Assembly: GCF_004114935.1 (NCBI RefSeq)
Contig: NZ_CP022221.1
Span: 7,585,001 to 7,649,000, forward strand
From: Bradyrhizobium zhanjiangense
Lineage (GTDB): Bacteria > Pseudomonadota > Alphaproteobacteria > Rhizobiales > Xanthobacteraceae
Length of the DNA stretch: 64,000 nucleotides
Direction of reading: 5' to 3'
In this document: positions 27,561 through 35,912 of the stretch, piece by piece
Layout: each line of letters starts with the position of its first letter
Numbering within the stretch: the first letter of the stretch is position 1
Notes under the pieces: generated by a model
What the model was told of the DNA's origin: nothing
Database searches by the model: none
Seen by the model: only the letters and a program-made list of their open reading frames with translations
Position numbers and translations under genes: made by a program

Positions 27561-28832
27561 TTGTCCCTCGCTTATTTTGCCCTCATCGTTTCAATCGTCT
27601 CAGCTTCTGCTCTCGAAATTGCCGGCGCCAGGGTCGGTGCGCAGCTCGGGACGATGGCCGCAGCGCTGAGCTTGCTGGCGGCCGCTTCGGCCGCGCGGAA
27701 GGCCGACTACGACCATTATGTGCGCGCGGCCGCCTGGGGCCGGTGGATCCTGCTCGCCATTCCGCTGTGCATCGCGGCCCAACTCGTCCCTCTTCCGCTG
27801 AGCTGGGCGCATCCGATCTGGGCCAGCGCTCACGACGTCCTCGGTGGCCTGTCGCTCGGGCCGATCACGGCCGATACCGGCTTGACGGTGAACGCGCTGC
27901 TGCTGGCACTCGCGGCGATCTCGTTGCTCGGCGTCACCATCCTGGTGGTCCGCAACCGCGGCCGTGCCGAGCTGGTTCTCTTCGTGCTCAGCGGAGTGAC
28001 CGCGGTCTCCGCCTTGACCTTGGACTTGCATGGGCTGTCGCCGGCCGTTGCGGCAGCCGCGCCCTCTGACTTCACCACGACTTTGGCCGGCTTCGGCCTC
28101 ATGCTCAATTTAGCGGGCATGCAGCTCGCTGCTGAACGAGCCGAAACGCATCACTCGGTCCTTCGCTCGATCGCGATCGGCCTTTGCGGCCTTGTCGGAG
28201 CCTCGGCCAGCGCAGCCGCGATCTTTGGGTTTTCCGGAACGAACAGCGCGATCGCAGCGGTCTTTGGCGTTGTGCTGATCCTGCTGATCCTCGTCATCCG
28301 CAGGCTCGACCTCTCGCCGTTGGCCGCGGGCGCATTGTCGGCGGCAGCTCTGATCGGCGCGACCATCATCCTGACCTTCCTCTTCGAGAAGAGCTCTGGG
28401 CCGATCCTCATGCGGCTCGTCCCGGATGCGGGAGGCGAGACGAAGGCCGCCCTCGAGCGGATGTTGGCCGACACACGCTGGTTCGGCGCGGGGGCAGGAA
28501 GCTTTTCGGCCGTCGCGAATATCTATCAGAGCGAGGCTGGCACGACTTTGGCTGCGCCCTCGGCGGCCATCGCCGTCTTTGCGGATACGGGATGGATCGG
28601 TTTGACCGCCATGATGGCAGTAAGCCTGATCGCTCTGGTGCGCCTGTTCTTCGGCGCGCTCCAGCGCGGACGCGACTCGTTCTTCCCAGCGGCGACCGCG
28701 GCCTGCGTTCTCTTTGCACTCGTCCAGAGCTTCGCCGGTCCGGGACTGCTGCGCCCGGCAGCAATCCTGTGTCTTTCGGTGATCGTGGGACTGGGGCTGT
28801 CGCAGAGCGTCAGCCAATCCTCATCACGATAG
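27561..28832 (+). CDS. O-antigen ligase-like multipass membrane protein
   Basis: 423 aa, about 10 hydrophobic segments. ERMLADTRWFGAGAGSFSAV and SAAIAVFADTGWIGL resemble the periplasmic loop of the Wzy/ligase family (as in the paralogue at 22728), but the usual His is not obvious. Start TTG 27561 is the only plausible early start. Possibly a diverged ligase or polymerase. Codon use matches the core genome rather than the low-GC cassette. Confidence 0.65.
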   Translation: MSLAYFALIVSIVSASALEIAGARVGAQLGTMAAALSLLAAASAARKADYDHYVRAAAWGRWILLAIPLCIAAQLVPLPLSWAHPIWASAHDVLGGLSLGPITADTGLTVNALLLALAAISLLGVTILVVRNRGRAELVLFVLSGVTAVSALTLDLHGLSPAVAAAAPSDFTTTLAGFGLMLNLAGMQLAAERAETHHSVLRSIAIGLCGLVGASASAAAIFGFSGTNSAIAAVFGVVLILLILVIRRLDLSPLAAGALSAAALIGATIILTFLFEKSSGPILMRLVPDAGGETKAALERMLADTRWFGAGAGSFSAVANIYQSEAGTTLAAPSAAIAVFADTGWIGLTAMMAVSLIALVRLFFGALQRGRDSFFPAATAACVLFALVQSFAGPGLLRPAAILCLSVIVGLGLSQSVSQSSSR

Positions 28833-28843
28833 AACGCCGATCA

Positions 28844-29470
28844 TCAGACGGCGCGATCGCCGAGTGACGCCCAGTAGTTCGGGTTCTTGGGTGACTGAAT
28901 GCGGACCCAGCGATAAGGCTTCTTCGACCACGGCAGGATGTGGCCGGAGAGATTGTCAAGCACGAGATCGCCGGAGAAGGTGCGCACCACGACCACGAGA
29001 TGGTGCTCGCCCCAGGTCGTCACGACCTCGCTGAGCAGCACCGAACGCGCCGGAAAACCCTTGGCGATCAAATCGTGGCGTTTTGTCACAGCGTAGTCGT
29101 TGCAGTCGCCACTCGCCGGATGCAGCAGCCATTTCTCGCCGCGCAGCCCCTCCAGGTTGGCCTCGGGACGGATCGCGGTGTTGATCCTTTGGTTGACCTC
29201 TTGCATCTGCGCCAGCCGTTCGGCCGTAAGCTTCAGACGACCGCCCCTGAACACGATCTGCTGCGGCCGCGGCCTGCACTCGTCCTTGTACTTCAGGCAA
29301 AAGATGGTGAACGCCATCGGTGCCAGAGTCGGCTGATCGAACTTGATGTACTGGATGGCACCGCGCAACCCCAAGGGCGCGCCGACGAAGGCGGCTTCCG
29401 CTCTCTGCTGCAACCCCGCAGCAACGACGATTGCGGCCACGGCCGCCAGGAACTTTACAACTTTGCGCAT
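28844..29470 (-). CDS. LapG-type transglutaminase-like cysteine peptidase (BTLCP family)
   Basis: 208-aa periplasmic cysteine peptidase with signal peptide (FLAAVAAIVVAAGLQQRAEA). The catalytic triad is visible as C123 in GDCNDYA, H156/157 in GEHHLVV and D172 in LDNLSG. Relatives such as LapG cleave large surface adhesins to release biofilms. Here it is convergent with a ligase-like gene at the edge of the exopolysaccharide region. No LapD or LapA gene is in the window, so the target is unknown. Confidence 0.85.
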   Translation of the reverse strand: MRKVVKFLAAVAAIVVAAGLQQRAEAAFVGAPLGLRGAIQYIKFDQPTLAPMAFTIFCLKYKDECRPRPQQIVFRGGRLKLTAERLAQMQEVNQRINTAIRPEANLEGLRGEKWLLHPASGDCNDYAVTKRHDLIAKGFPARSVLLSEVVTTWGEHHLVVVVRTFSGDLVLDNLSGHILPWSKKPYRWVRIQSPKNPNYWASLGDRAV

Positions 29471-29658
29471 GTCGCGCTCCCCTTCTTGTAGGAAAGGACG
29501 CTACGCGAGACCTCTTGAAATACGGCTCAAAGGCCACGCGATCCTTTAATCAAAATGCGGGCGCGTTGGTTGCAAACAATTAAGAATATCGATGTGTGAC
29601 TGGTTCTGCTAAGAGCGGTCACGACGCTCGTGACGCTGGATGCGATTCGACCGACCTG

Positions 29659-30396
29659 ATGGGCCTTTCCTCACGCTTTCGAAAGAAGACCAAGCCTCGG
29701 CTTCCCGACGGCGTTCGCGTCTATGCGATCGGCGACGTGCATGGCCGCGCCGATTTGCTTCAATCGCTGTTAACCGTGATCGACGCCGATCTTGCCCGCT
29801 CGGCCCCCCAACGAGCCATTCAGGTCTTTCTCGGCGACTATGTCGACCGCGGCCCGGATTCGCGCGCCGTTCTTGATCTCTTGATCGCGCGCTCGAAATC
29901 ACACGAGACGGTCTGCCTCAAGGGCAACCACGAAGTCTTCCTGCTCGAAGTCCTCAAGGACCCCGCCCGCTTGCAGGAGTGGCGCCACTATGGCGGCCTC
30001 CTGACGCTGGTCTCCTATGGCATCAGGCCGACCATGAATCCGTCCGCGGAGCAGCAGGTCGAGCTGATCGAGGAATTGAAGCGCGCGCTCCCGCCCGAGC
30101 ATCTCGCCTTCCTCCAGCAACTGCCTTCCTCCTTCACCTGCGGCGATTTCTTTTTCGTTCACGCCGGCGTCAAGCCAGGCATCGCGCTCGATCGCCAAAA
30201 GGATGAGGATCTGCTCTGGATCCGCGAGGAATTCCTGGCCTCCGAGGAGCGCTTCGGCAAATATATCGTTCACGGTCACACGCCGGTCAGCGCGCCCGAT
30301 ATTCGACCAAACCGCATCAATATCGACACCGGCGCCTACGCGACCGGAAACTTGACGCTGTTGACGATCCAAGGCGATAGTCTGCTCGCAATTTAA
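29659..30396 (+). CDS. PPP-type metallophosphoesterase (serine/threonine phosphatase family)
   Basis: 245-aa calcineurin-like phosphatase. All metal-binding motifs are seen: GDVHGRADLL, FLGDYVDRGPDSRAV, LKGNHEVFLL, FFVHAGV and VHGHTP. Relatives include the bacterial PrpA/B diadenosine-tetraphosphate or phosphoprotein phosphatases. A GTG at 29596 is possible; ATG 29659 is preferred since the conserved domain starts shortly after. Substrate unknown; a role opposing the polysaccharide tyrosine kinase would be speculation. Confidence 0.88.
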   Translation: MGLSSRFRKKTKPRLPDGVRVYAIGDVHGRADLLQSLLTVIDADLARSAPQRAIQVFLGDYVDRGPDSRAVLDLLIARSKSHETVCLKGNHEVFLLEVLKDPARLQEWRHYGGLLTLVSYGIRPTMNPSAEQQVELIEELKRALPPEHLAFLQQLPSSFTCGDFFFVHAGVKPGIALDRQKDEDLLWIREEFLASEERFGKYIVHGHTPVSAPDIRPNRINIDTGAYATGNLTLLTIQGDSLLAI

Positions 30397-30452
30397 GAGT
30401 TGAATGTCGGACCCGTCGTCGGCTCGCGCTCATAGGCCTCGTCAATTCCACC

Positions 30453-31115
30453 ATGAATCGCATGATCCTGCTTCGCGTCATCGGCATCTTGACCGCAATC
30501 GTGCTGGCGCTTCACGCCGGCATGGCGTTCTACGGCGATCTCATACGGCCGAACTTTCGTGCGAGCGACTTGTTCTCGGGCGAGATTCCGCCCGACAAGG
30601 CCAAGCTGGCGGCTGCCGGTGGCCTTGCATCCTTTTCATGGGATGGCGAGCTGCTTGCGAATTACGCGGCAGCGATGGCCGCTGACTTCCTTCACCACCC
30701 TGCCATCGACGCGGGCGGCAGGGCCAGCGAGAACAAGGCAGCTCAAAGTGCCGTCGTGGCCGCCTTGAAACTATCACCGATCAGGCCCGCGCTATGGCTC
30801 ACGCTCGGCACGCTACAAGCTCAGGCCGGCGAGGCGGTAACGCCTGCGGTGAAGATGTCTTACTTGACCGGATCGGTGCCGATCGACGTTGCCTTCTCTC
30901 GCGTTCAGACTGTGACGTCGAGCGCGGCCGCGACCGATGAAGAGATCAAGCTCCTGGCGCAGTCCGACATCCGGTCGGCGCTGGCCAATCGCTCTCGTTA
31001 CGAGCCCCTGCTGATCGCGGCTTATGTGCAGGCGACGCCGCAAGGCAAGTCGCTGCTGCTCGAGACCACGAAAGTGACCGACCCCAAATTCAACGAGATC
31101 ATGCGGCGATACTGA
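30453..31115 (+). CDS. Membrane-anchored hypothetical protein
   Basis: 220 aa with one N-terminal membrane segment (VIGILTAIVLALHAGMAFYG) and a helical periplasmic part with TPR-like features (AALKLSPIRPALWLTLGTLQ). It follows the phosphatase gene closely and resembles in organisation the protein at 18676-19440. Function unknown; probably accessory to envelope polysaccharide assembly. Confidence 0.68.
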   Translation: MNRMILLRVIGILTAIVLALHAGMAFYGDLIRPNFRASDLFSGEIPPDKAKLAAAGGLASFSWDGELLANYAAAMAADFLHHPAIDAGGRASENKAAQSAVVAALKLSPIRPALWLTLGTLQAQAGEAVTPAVKMSYLTGSVPIDVAFSRVQTVTSSAAATDEEIKLLAQSDIRSALANRSRYEPLLIAAYVQATPQGKSLLLETTKVTDPKFNEIMRRY

Positions 31116-31163
31116 ACCCGTGCGAGCTTCGTTGCCATCGCTCCTGGGGCTGCCGCGAATTCC

Positions 31164-31640
31164 TCAGCGCACCGATTTCGGGTTGACCGGCACAAAGTCG
31201 TGATCGCGGCGCGGTTGCTCGGATCGCCCCTGGTAGACGAACATGCCTTTCTTGGTCGCGACGATGTCGCCTCGTTGCAAGCTGTCGTCGTTGAGGAGAC
31301 GTTCGCTCGCGACAAGGTCCGGATCTTCCGGAATCGGCTTGTAGAGCTCTGGATGCTCCCGCCGCTCGCGCGAAACCTCCTTGGCGCGGCGCCGCGCGTC
31401 CTCGATCCGCTGCCGCCATTCGTCGCGCGTGATCTCCGGCTCGCTTGGCGGAAGATAGTCGTTGATCGAGGGCTCCGGTTCGGTCTGAGCGAGACACAAG
31501 GACGGACAGGCAAGACTAAGGCCGAGCACACCGGCAACGATGATGACCGCCTGAGGCAGCTTCCCAAACCGCTTTTCACAGTGGCCACGTCGACCCGTTC
31601 GCACGCTGATGACTCCAGGCAGAGCGACAAGGACCGCCAT
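31164..31640 (-). CDS. Secreted charged hypothetical protein
   Basis: 158 aa. A hydrophobic segment with signal-peptide character (VIIVAGVLGLSLACPSLCLAQ) sits after a ~30-residue Arg-rich lead, so the true start may be internal. The mature part is highly charged (EWRQRIEDARRRAKEVSRER) and ends with SEQPRRDHDFVPVNPKSVR. No family recognised. Confidence 0.6.
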   Translation of the reverse strand: MAVLVALPGVISVRTGRRGHCEKRFGKLPQAVIIVAGVLGLSLACPSLCLAQTEPEPSINDYLPPSEPEITRDEWRQRIEDARRRAKEVSRERREHPELYKPIPEDPDLVASERLLNDDSLQRGDIVATKKGMFVYQGRSEQPRRDHDFVPVNPKSVR

Positions 31641-32016
31641 TGACCAATATCCTCATCTCCAGCTTTTCAGTCTATACCTTTGCCGATTGCAAGAAAGCCA
31701 ATTCGCGGGGCAACCTTTCCACTTAGCTCGCGGGGATTTCAGCACCTGGGGGCCTTCGGCGCCGTCCTATCAAAAAATTGAAAAACAACCCCATGCACAG
31801 TAGCCGGCACCAGTCGGATCAATGGGTTACGCCTTTTCCGAAATTCGGTCGTCGGGCAAAACAGGGGCAGGATGGCATGATCCGGAAAGGGGCCGACGGA
31901 TGATTGATGTATCTGAGATCCGCGTCATTTGATCGGCTTGAGCGCAAACGCTCTGTTCTAAGACCTCGTTAGGTCATTGCTGTTAACTTCGGCACACGCT
32001 GGTGGAGTGGCCGAGA
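31641..32016. other. Gene-free interval
   Basis: No convincing gene. GGCATGATCCGGAAAGG near 31874-31890 resembles one arm of the palindromic repeat at 34.39-34.44 kb. Otherwise nothing recognisable. Confidence 0.5.
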
Positions 32017-32394
32017 ATGCGTGCGAGACCGTTATTGCTGTTAAGTATTGCCGTCGCGGCTTCCTTCATGTCTGGCCTGACGGCGCACGCCAGTCCCGTG
32101 TGCATCAAGGAGCGGACGCCGTTTGCCTTTTCGGAAGATTCAGTGAGATGGACCATGTCGATCGCGCCTGGGGCAGATTGCATCCAGGGACTGCGTTGGT
32201 CGTATATGCAGATTTTCAACGTGTCGGTCGTGAGCGGGCCATCATGGGGACAATTGGCGGTGGTCGGGTCCGGCTTCCGCTATTCGGCAGGAAACGAAAC
32301 GCCCGGCGCCGACAAGTTCACGCTGGTGATCTCGGGCAAGAGCCGTCATCATCGCGGGACATCGATCCTGGAGGTCGAGGTAAACCCGCAATAG
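32017..32394 (+). CDS. Small secreted hypothetical protein
   Basis: 125 aa with signal peptide (LLLLSIAVAASFMSGLTAHA). The mature part has two Cys (PVCIKE, ADCIQGLRW) and looks beta-rich. GGAG lies upstream of ATG 32017; a GTG at 32002 is possible. Function unknown; the type is frequent in rhizobial genomes. Confidence 0.7.
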   Translation: MRARPLLLLSIAVAASFMSGLTAHASPVCIKERTPFAFSEDSVRWTMSIAPGADCIQGLRWSYMQIFNVSVVSGPSWGQLAVVGSGFRYSAGNETPGADKFTLVISGKSRHHRGTSILEVEVNPQ

Positions 32395-32430
32395 CTGTCT
32401 CACGACGCCACCGAAAGGTTGCAGGCAGGG

Positions 32431-32670
32431 CTAACGACGGCTCGACCCGCTGCCCCGGGTTCTGTTCCCGTGATAGGGGTGAGCGTGTCCGCCCCTCGTC
32501 ACGGGAGGCTCGATTCGACTCGGAATATTTGGCGTCGCTGTGGAGGGCGAGGGCTGCGACGGGTTGACGATGATCACGTTGCGATTGGGCGTCGACGGAT
32601 CGTTGACGCCCTGGGCCCAGGCGCCGGCAGGCACGACAAGCGCGAGTGTGATCAAGACTAAGCGTTTCAT
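32431..32670 (-). CDS. Small secreted protein, paralogue A
   Basis: 79 aa. Signal peptide LVLITLALVVPAGAWAQ, mature part starts GVNDPSTPNRNVIIVNPSQ and ends in a His/Arg-rich tail (HAHPYHGNRTRG). GGGAG precedes ATG 32670. Similar in layout and at the cleavage site to the next gene (AQGVKDQANTTSSSIITTP), so the two are probably diverged duplicates. Function unknown. Confidence 0.65.
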   Translation of the reverse strand: MKRLVLITLALVVPAGAWAQGVNDPSTPNRNVIIVNPSQPSPSTATPNIPSRIEPPVTRGGHAHPYHGNRTRGSGSSRR

Positions 32671-32747
32671 GCGAGATCTCCCGAGCAAGAACGTCAGGGA
32701 GGCGAACACCGTTCCTTCACGGCTGCTTCACGGTTCCTTGCGTGACC

Positions 32748-32993
32748 TCACCGAGGCACGGCAATCAGCTTGCCATCCCGCCAGACGCCTTGGACCGCCC
32801 TTCCGGCAGGAAGGCTCCCCGTCACATTTCGGACGGCGGTCGGCCGCGACGCGGCCTGGATGGTCTGCGCCTTTTTCGTGGGCGTTGTGATGATGCTGGA
32901 GCTGGTGGTGTTGGCCTGATCCTTGACCCCTTGCGCCGAAGCGGGCTGAACCAGGAACGCCAAAAATGTGATTGCTGTCAAAATGCCGCGCAT
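32748..32993 (-). CDS. Small secreted protein, paralogue B
   Basis: 81 aa. Signal peptide ILTAITFLAFLVQPASAQ followed by GVKDQANTTSSSIITTPTKK and a basic C-terminal part (GVWRDGKLIAVPR). ATG 32993 gives a normal signal peptide; the frame continues upstream to 33065 without one. It lies 77 bases upstream of paralogue A on the same strand. Function unknown. Confidence 0.65.
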   Translation of the reverse strand: MRGILTAITFLAFLVQPASAQGVKDQANTTSSSIITTPTKKAQTIQAASRPTAVRNVTGSLPAGRAVQGVWRDGKLIAVPR

Positions 32994-33142
32994 CGTCAAA
33001 CACCGGAAAGAGGAGCTGGGCGAAATGTCACAGGTTTTTGCCCAAAAGCAAGCTCTTCGAGACATGTGCGCGCAGGACCCAGGGATCCGGGGATGAAAAA
33101 GCCTAGCGAAACAGCTGTATCCGGGGTAGTTGATCGGCCTTG

Positions 33143-34342
33143 ATGACCGAGCCCGGCGACACTGCAGCCAACGCGGACGAGATCAAGGCTGGACTTGTCC
33201 GCCTGTTATCAGGGCGGATCCGCGAAATCTCCGACGACCCCGGGCAGATGCGGGACGTCGTTTACGAATTGGCCCGCATCAGGCTGCTGGAACAATTCAA
33301 CCACGCCGATGCGCGGGAGGCGCGCGCGCTCCAGCAAGTGCTCGAACGCGCCATCCGGGAGGTCGAACGGTCCTTTGAGCGAAGCGAGCCGTCCTCACCG
33401 GCAAGGGCAGCCGCCACTGTCGTGGCGAATTCTGCGCCGGACAACGCCCCTGCTCCGCCGCCCATTCCGACGCCGCCGGCCATGGCTTCGCCAGCCCCTT
33501 CGAAGGCCGCGGAAACGCCACGCGGACCCGCGGCACCGTCAAGATCGCTGGACCAACTCAAACGGAGCGGCGTCTTCAAATCTCTCGTTCGATTGACCGC
33601 CATCCTCCTGGTCATTGCGGGCGTCGGGGCCGCGGCTGCCTATTGGTCGCGATTGAGGACACAACCGACCACATTGTCGCAGGTGGCGCTGCCGCTCGAG
33701 CGCGCACCCAAAGGCCCGGAATCTCAGCCGGCTGTCACTCCGACTCCCTCGGTGGGCGAAACCGTTGAACGGACCCCGAATAAGGAGCCGACGCAAGCTG
33801 CACAGCCGTCGATGCCTTTGCCGACGACGTTCGGCGTCTACGCCTTGAGCGAGGGCCAGCTCCATGAGCTCAAGCCGGTGCCCGGAAAGATTCCGGACCG
33901 GCGCGTCGCGATCTCGGCAGCCATCAACACGCCGAGCGCAACCACATTGATGGGCGGCGACGTCAGATTCATCGTGTTCAGGCCCGACGGGGGTGTCGAT
34001 GCGAGCGGGACCGAAGTTCGGGTGGTCGCGAAGGTCTCCCGGGCGATGGGCGTCGATGCCACCGGGAAAGCCGCCATGGTCAGCGCCGGCGATTCCTGGG
34101 TCATCCGCAGCATGTCGTACCCCTACAAGGTAGGTCCGGTCGAAGACCAGTCGAGAATGCTGTTGCTCCAATCGGAGCAAGACGGCTTTACGCTCGCCCC
34201 CGGCCGCTACGTCGTGGTGGTCAAGGGCATGGGCTACGACTTCACGGTCGCCGGAACGGTCACTGATCCCAATCAATGCGTCGAACGCATCAATGCGGCG
34301 AACGGCGCGTTCTACTCGCCCTGTCCGCCGCCCCGACGCTAA
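33143..34342 (+). CDS. Single-pass membrane protein with Pro/Ala linker, hypothetical
   Basis: 399 aa in three parts: a cytoplasmic helical domain (LVRLLSGRIREISDDPGQMR to VERSFERSE), a Pro/Ala-rich linker, and after a membrane segment near residue 155 (LTAILLVIAGVGAAAAYW) a second Pro-rich stretch and a C-terminal periplasmic domain with TFGVYALSEGQLHELKPVPG. The order suggests an envelope or signalling protein but no named domain is recognised. The stop codon is the first base pairs of a 13-bp terminator stem. Confidence 0.68.
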   Translation: MTEPGDTAANADEIKAGLVRLLSGRIREISDDPGQMRDVVYELARIRLLEQFNHADAREARALQQVLERAIREVERSFERSEPSSPARAAATVVANSAPDNAPAPPPIPTPPAMASPAPSKAAETPRGPAAPSRSLDQLKRSGVFKSLVRLTAILLVIAGVGAAAAYWSRLRTQPTTLSQVALPLERAPKGPESQPAVTPTPSVGETVERTPNKEPTQAAQPSMPLPTTFGVYALSEGQLHELKPVPGKIPDRRVAISAAINTPSATTLMGGDVRFIVFRPDGGVDASGTEVRVVAKVSRAMGVDATGKAAMVSAGDSWVIRSMSYPYKVGPVEDQSRMLLLQSEQDGFTLAPGRYVVVVKGMGYDFTVAGTVTDPNQCVERINAANGAFYSPCPPPRR

Positions 34343-34380
34343 AGCGCGATGAGATCAGGATGTATCGTCATCGCGCTTTA
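34340..34380 (+). terminator. 13-bp perfect inverted repeat overlapping a stop codon
   Basis: TAAAGCGCGATGA and TCATCGCGCTTTA pair perfectly around a 15-nt loop. The TAA stop of the upstream gene is the first three bases of the stem. Also part of a larger rhizobial repeat. Confidence 0.7.
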
Positions 34381-34390
34381 GGTTGTTGTT

Positions 34391-34556
34391 TGAGCATGAT
34401 CTTTTCGGAAAACCGCGGCGCACTTTTCCGGATCATGCTTTAACGCATGATCGGTTCTGATTGAATCAGAACCGAAGCTCTAGACTAGATTCTAGTTTTG
34501 ACGCGTTTTCTTCACGCGAACCGGTATCCACTTCGCTCGAAAACGCTCCGGCCGTA
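34391..34556. repeat. Rhizobial intergenic palindromic repeat cluster
   Basis: GCATGATC (34394) pairs with GATCATGC (34431) around TTTTCGGAAAA; then TCGGTTCTGATT-G-AATCAGAACCGA is a perfect 12-bp palindrome at 34451-34475; then a stretch with GACGCGTTTTCTTCACGCG and CCGGTATCCACTTCGC that I recognise as frequent between Bradyrhizobium genes. No coding function seen. Confidence 0.65.
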
Positions 34557-34568
34557 GCCACCCTGTTC

Positions 34569-34847
34569 TTATTTCGCCGGCTTGTTGTCCTTTGGTGCGT
34601 CCGCCGGCATGTCGTCGACCTTGCCATTGTTGGCAACGCATTTTTGGAAGTATTCGCGCTTATCCTTGGCCGTTCCCTTGGTGCTCCCGGCCGCGGGGTT
34701 GCCGATCTGTCTGGGCGGAAAGGCCTTGGCCATCGCCGCATCGCATGCGCGGGCCACTTCCGCCGTGATGGCCGAAGCCGTCGCCGGCGCGGCCAGCGTC
34801 AAAGCGCATGCCAATCCAACCAACGTCCTCAAATTCTTGACTGGCAC
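34569..34847 (-). CDS. Small secreted hypothetical protein
   Basis: 92 aa from GTG 34847, chosen because AAGGAG precedes it and a signal peptide follows (LVGLACALTLAAPATASA). Mature part has two Cys (ARACDAAMAK, YFQKCVANNG) and a Lys/Asp-rich tail. Longer in-frame extension to 34997 lacks a signal peptide. Function not recognised. Confidence 0.65.
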   Translation of the reverse strand: MPVKNLRTLVGLACALTLAAPATASAITAEVARACDAAMAKAFPPRQIGNPAAGSTKGTAKDKREYFQKCVANNGKVDDMPADAPKDNKPAK

Positions 34848-35005
34848 CTCTTTCGCTCCTTCAATCCGTGAATGGCCGCCGAACCATATCAAAAAGGCTC
34901 GAAGCGCCCAACGGCAAAGCAGCGCCGAATTGTCACGCGGTCTGCCTGCCTGCCGCAGGGCTATCGGAAATGACTCTTGGCGGCGGCCTGCGCGCACACG
35001 CCTCG

Positions 35006-35042
35006 TCCTTCGAGACGGCGCTTACGCGCCTCCTCAGGATGA
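35006..35042 (+). repeat. Intergenic repeat, copy 1 of an inverted pair
   Basis: TCCTTCGAGACG, a short internal palindrome (GGCGCTTACGCGCC), then CTCCTCAGGATGA. The same unit is present in opposite orientation 50 bases further on. This unit is common between genes in Bradyrhizobium. Confidence 0.6.
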
Positions 35043-35091
35043 CGCTAATCGGCGTCAGCACCCGTTGAAACTGCTGCCGCGCATTCCGTCC

Positions 35092-35131
35092 TCATCCTGA
35101 GGAGCCCGCCTAGAGCGGGCGTCTCGAAGGA
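35092..35131 (-). repeat. Intergenic repeat, copy 2 of an inverted pair
   Basis: TCATCCTGAGGAG, internal palindrome GCCCGCCTAGAGCGGGC, then GTCTCGAAGGA: the reverse complement of the layout of copy 1. Paired copies can form a long cruciform. Confidence 0.6.
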
Positions 35132-35163
35132 TGGCCGCAGAGCGCGCAGCAAGATCCGCGATA

Positions 35164-35589
35164 CTAGCTGTCGAGCTGCGGCGGCTTGAAATCCGGAAAG
35201 CGCGTGAGCATTGCGGTCTTGACGAACTTCAAGTGCGCGATGGTGCTTGCCAATTCCTTGAGCCGTCGCTGGCCATTCGAGATGTCGGCCGCAAAGAGAT
35301 CCTGATGATAATTGTCGAGCGGCTCCCGCTCGAGATACTCATCGGTGCCGTTTCCGAAGGTGACGGATGCACGTGCGAGAGCATCGTCAACACGCCGGTT
35401 GAGGCCGGCCTGCTCCCTCTCCGCCTCCTGCAATGCTGTTTCGATCGCCGCCAGCACGGCACCGATCCGCGCGCGGTCGGTCTCTGCGTCACGCTCGACG
35501 GAGCGGGCTTTAAAACCTTTGTCCTCACGGCGGGAGCCGAGAAGATTGTGTGCGCGCGCTCTCAGGAACAGCTGAAACATTTGGGCCAT
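35164..35589 (-). CDS. Coiled-coil hypothetical protein
   Basis: 141 aa, no signal peptide, strongly helical and charged (ARIGAVLAAIETALQEAERE, LNRRVDDALARASVTFG). Probably a cytoplasmic coiled-coil protein. It is followed downstream only by repeats. Function unknown; the length and composition match small conserved rhizobial proteins. Confidence 0.62.
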   Translation of the reverse strand: MAQMFQLFLRARAHNLLGSRREDKGFKARSVERDAETDRARIGAVLAAIETALQEAEREQAGLNRRVDDALARASVTFGNGTDEYLEREPLDNYHQDLFAADISNGQRRLKELASTIAHLKFVKTAMLTRFPDFKPPQLDS

Positions 35590-35621
35590 CCCACATTCGA
35601 GATTTAGGCGGCTACCATCGG

Positions 35622-35912
35622 TCAGACATAGTTAACAAAGCTTAAATCCTGCGCCCGCTCCGCCTGGCTTTGTGCGATCCACGCCCGCCAAGCCCCTTCG
35701 TGCTTGGAATAGAGCTCAAGCCAGCGAACTTCGTCCGCCGCAACGGTTCCGTCGTTCACGCAAATCTCGGACGCGAATTGCGCTGTCTCGTTCGATGAAA
35801 GATCCAGCGCTTCGAACTCCGCCGTCTCTTCCAGCGAAAGGCCGATCAGGACGCGACGCCCCTGGGCGTCAACGAAATACCTGCGGGGTGCGTTGTGCCT
35901 TTGATCAATCAT
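35622..35912 (-). CDS. Acidic small hypothetical protein
   Basis: 96 aa from ATG 35912. Basic start (MIDQRHNAPRRYFVDAQGRR), then an acidic middle (LSLEETAEFEALDLSSNETA) and a Trp-rich C-terminal part (WLELYSKHEGAWRAWIAQSQ). Its start overlaps the stop region of a small membrane-protein gene (35905-36036), suggesting coupled translation. The frame extends to 35927 but 35912 is preferred. Function unknown. Confidence 0.62.
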   Translation of the reverse strand: MIDQRHNAPRRYFVDAQGRRVLIGLSLEETAEFEALDLSSNETAQFASEICVNDGTVAADEVRWLELYSKHEGAWRAWIAQSQAERAQDLSFVNYV

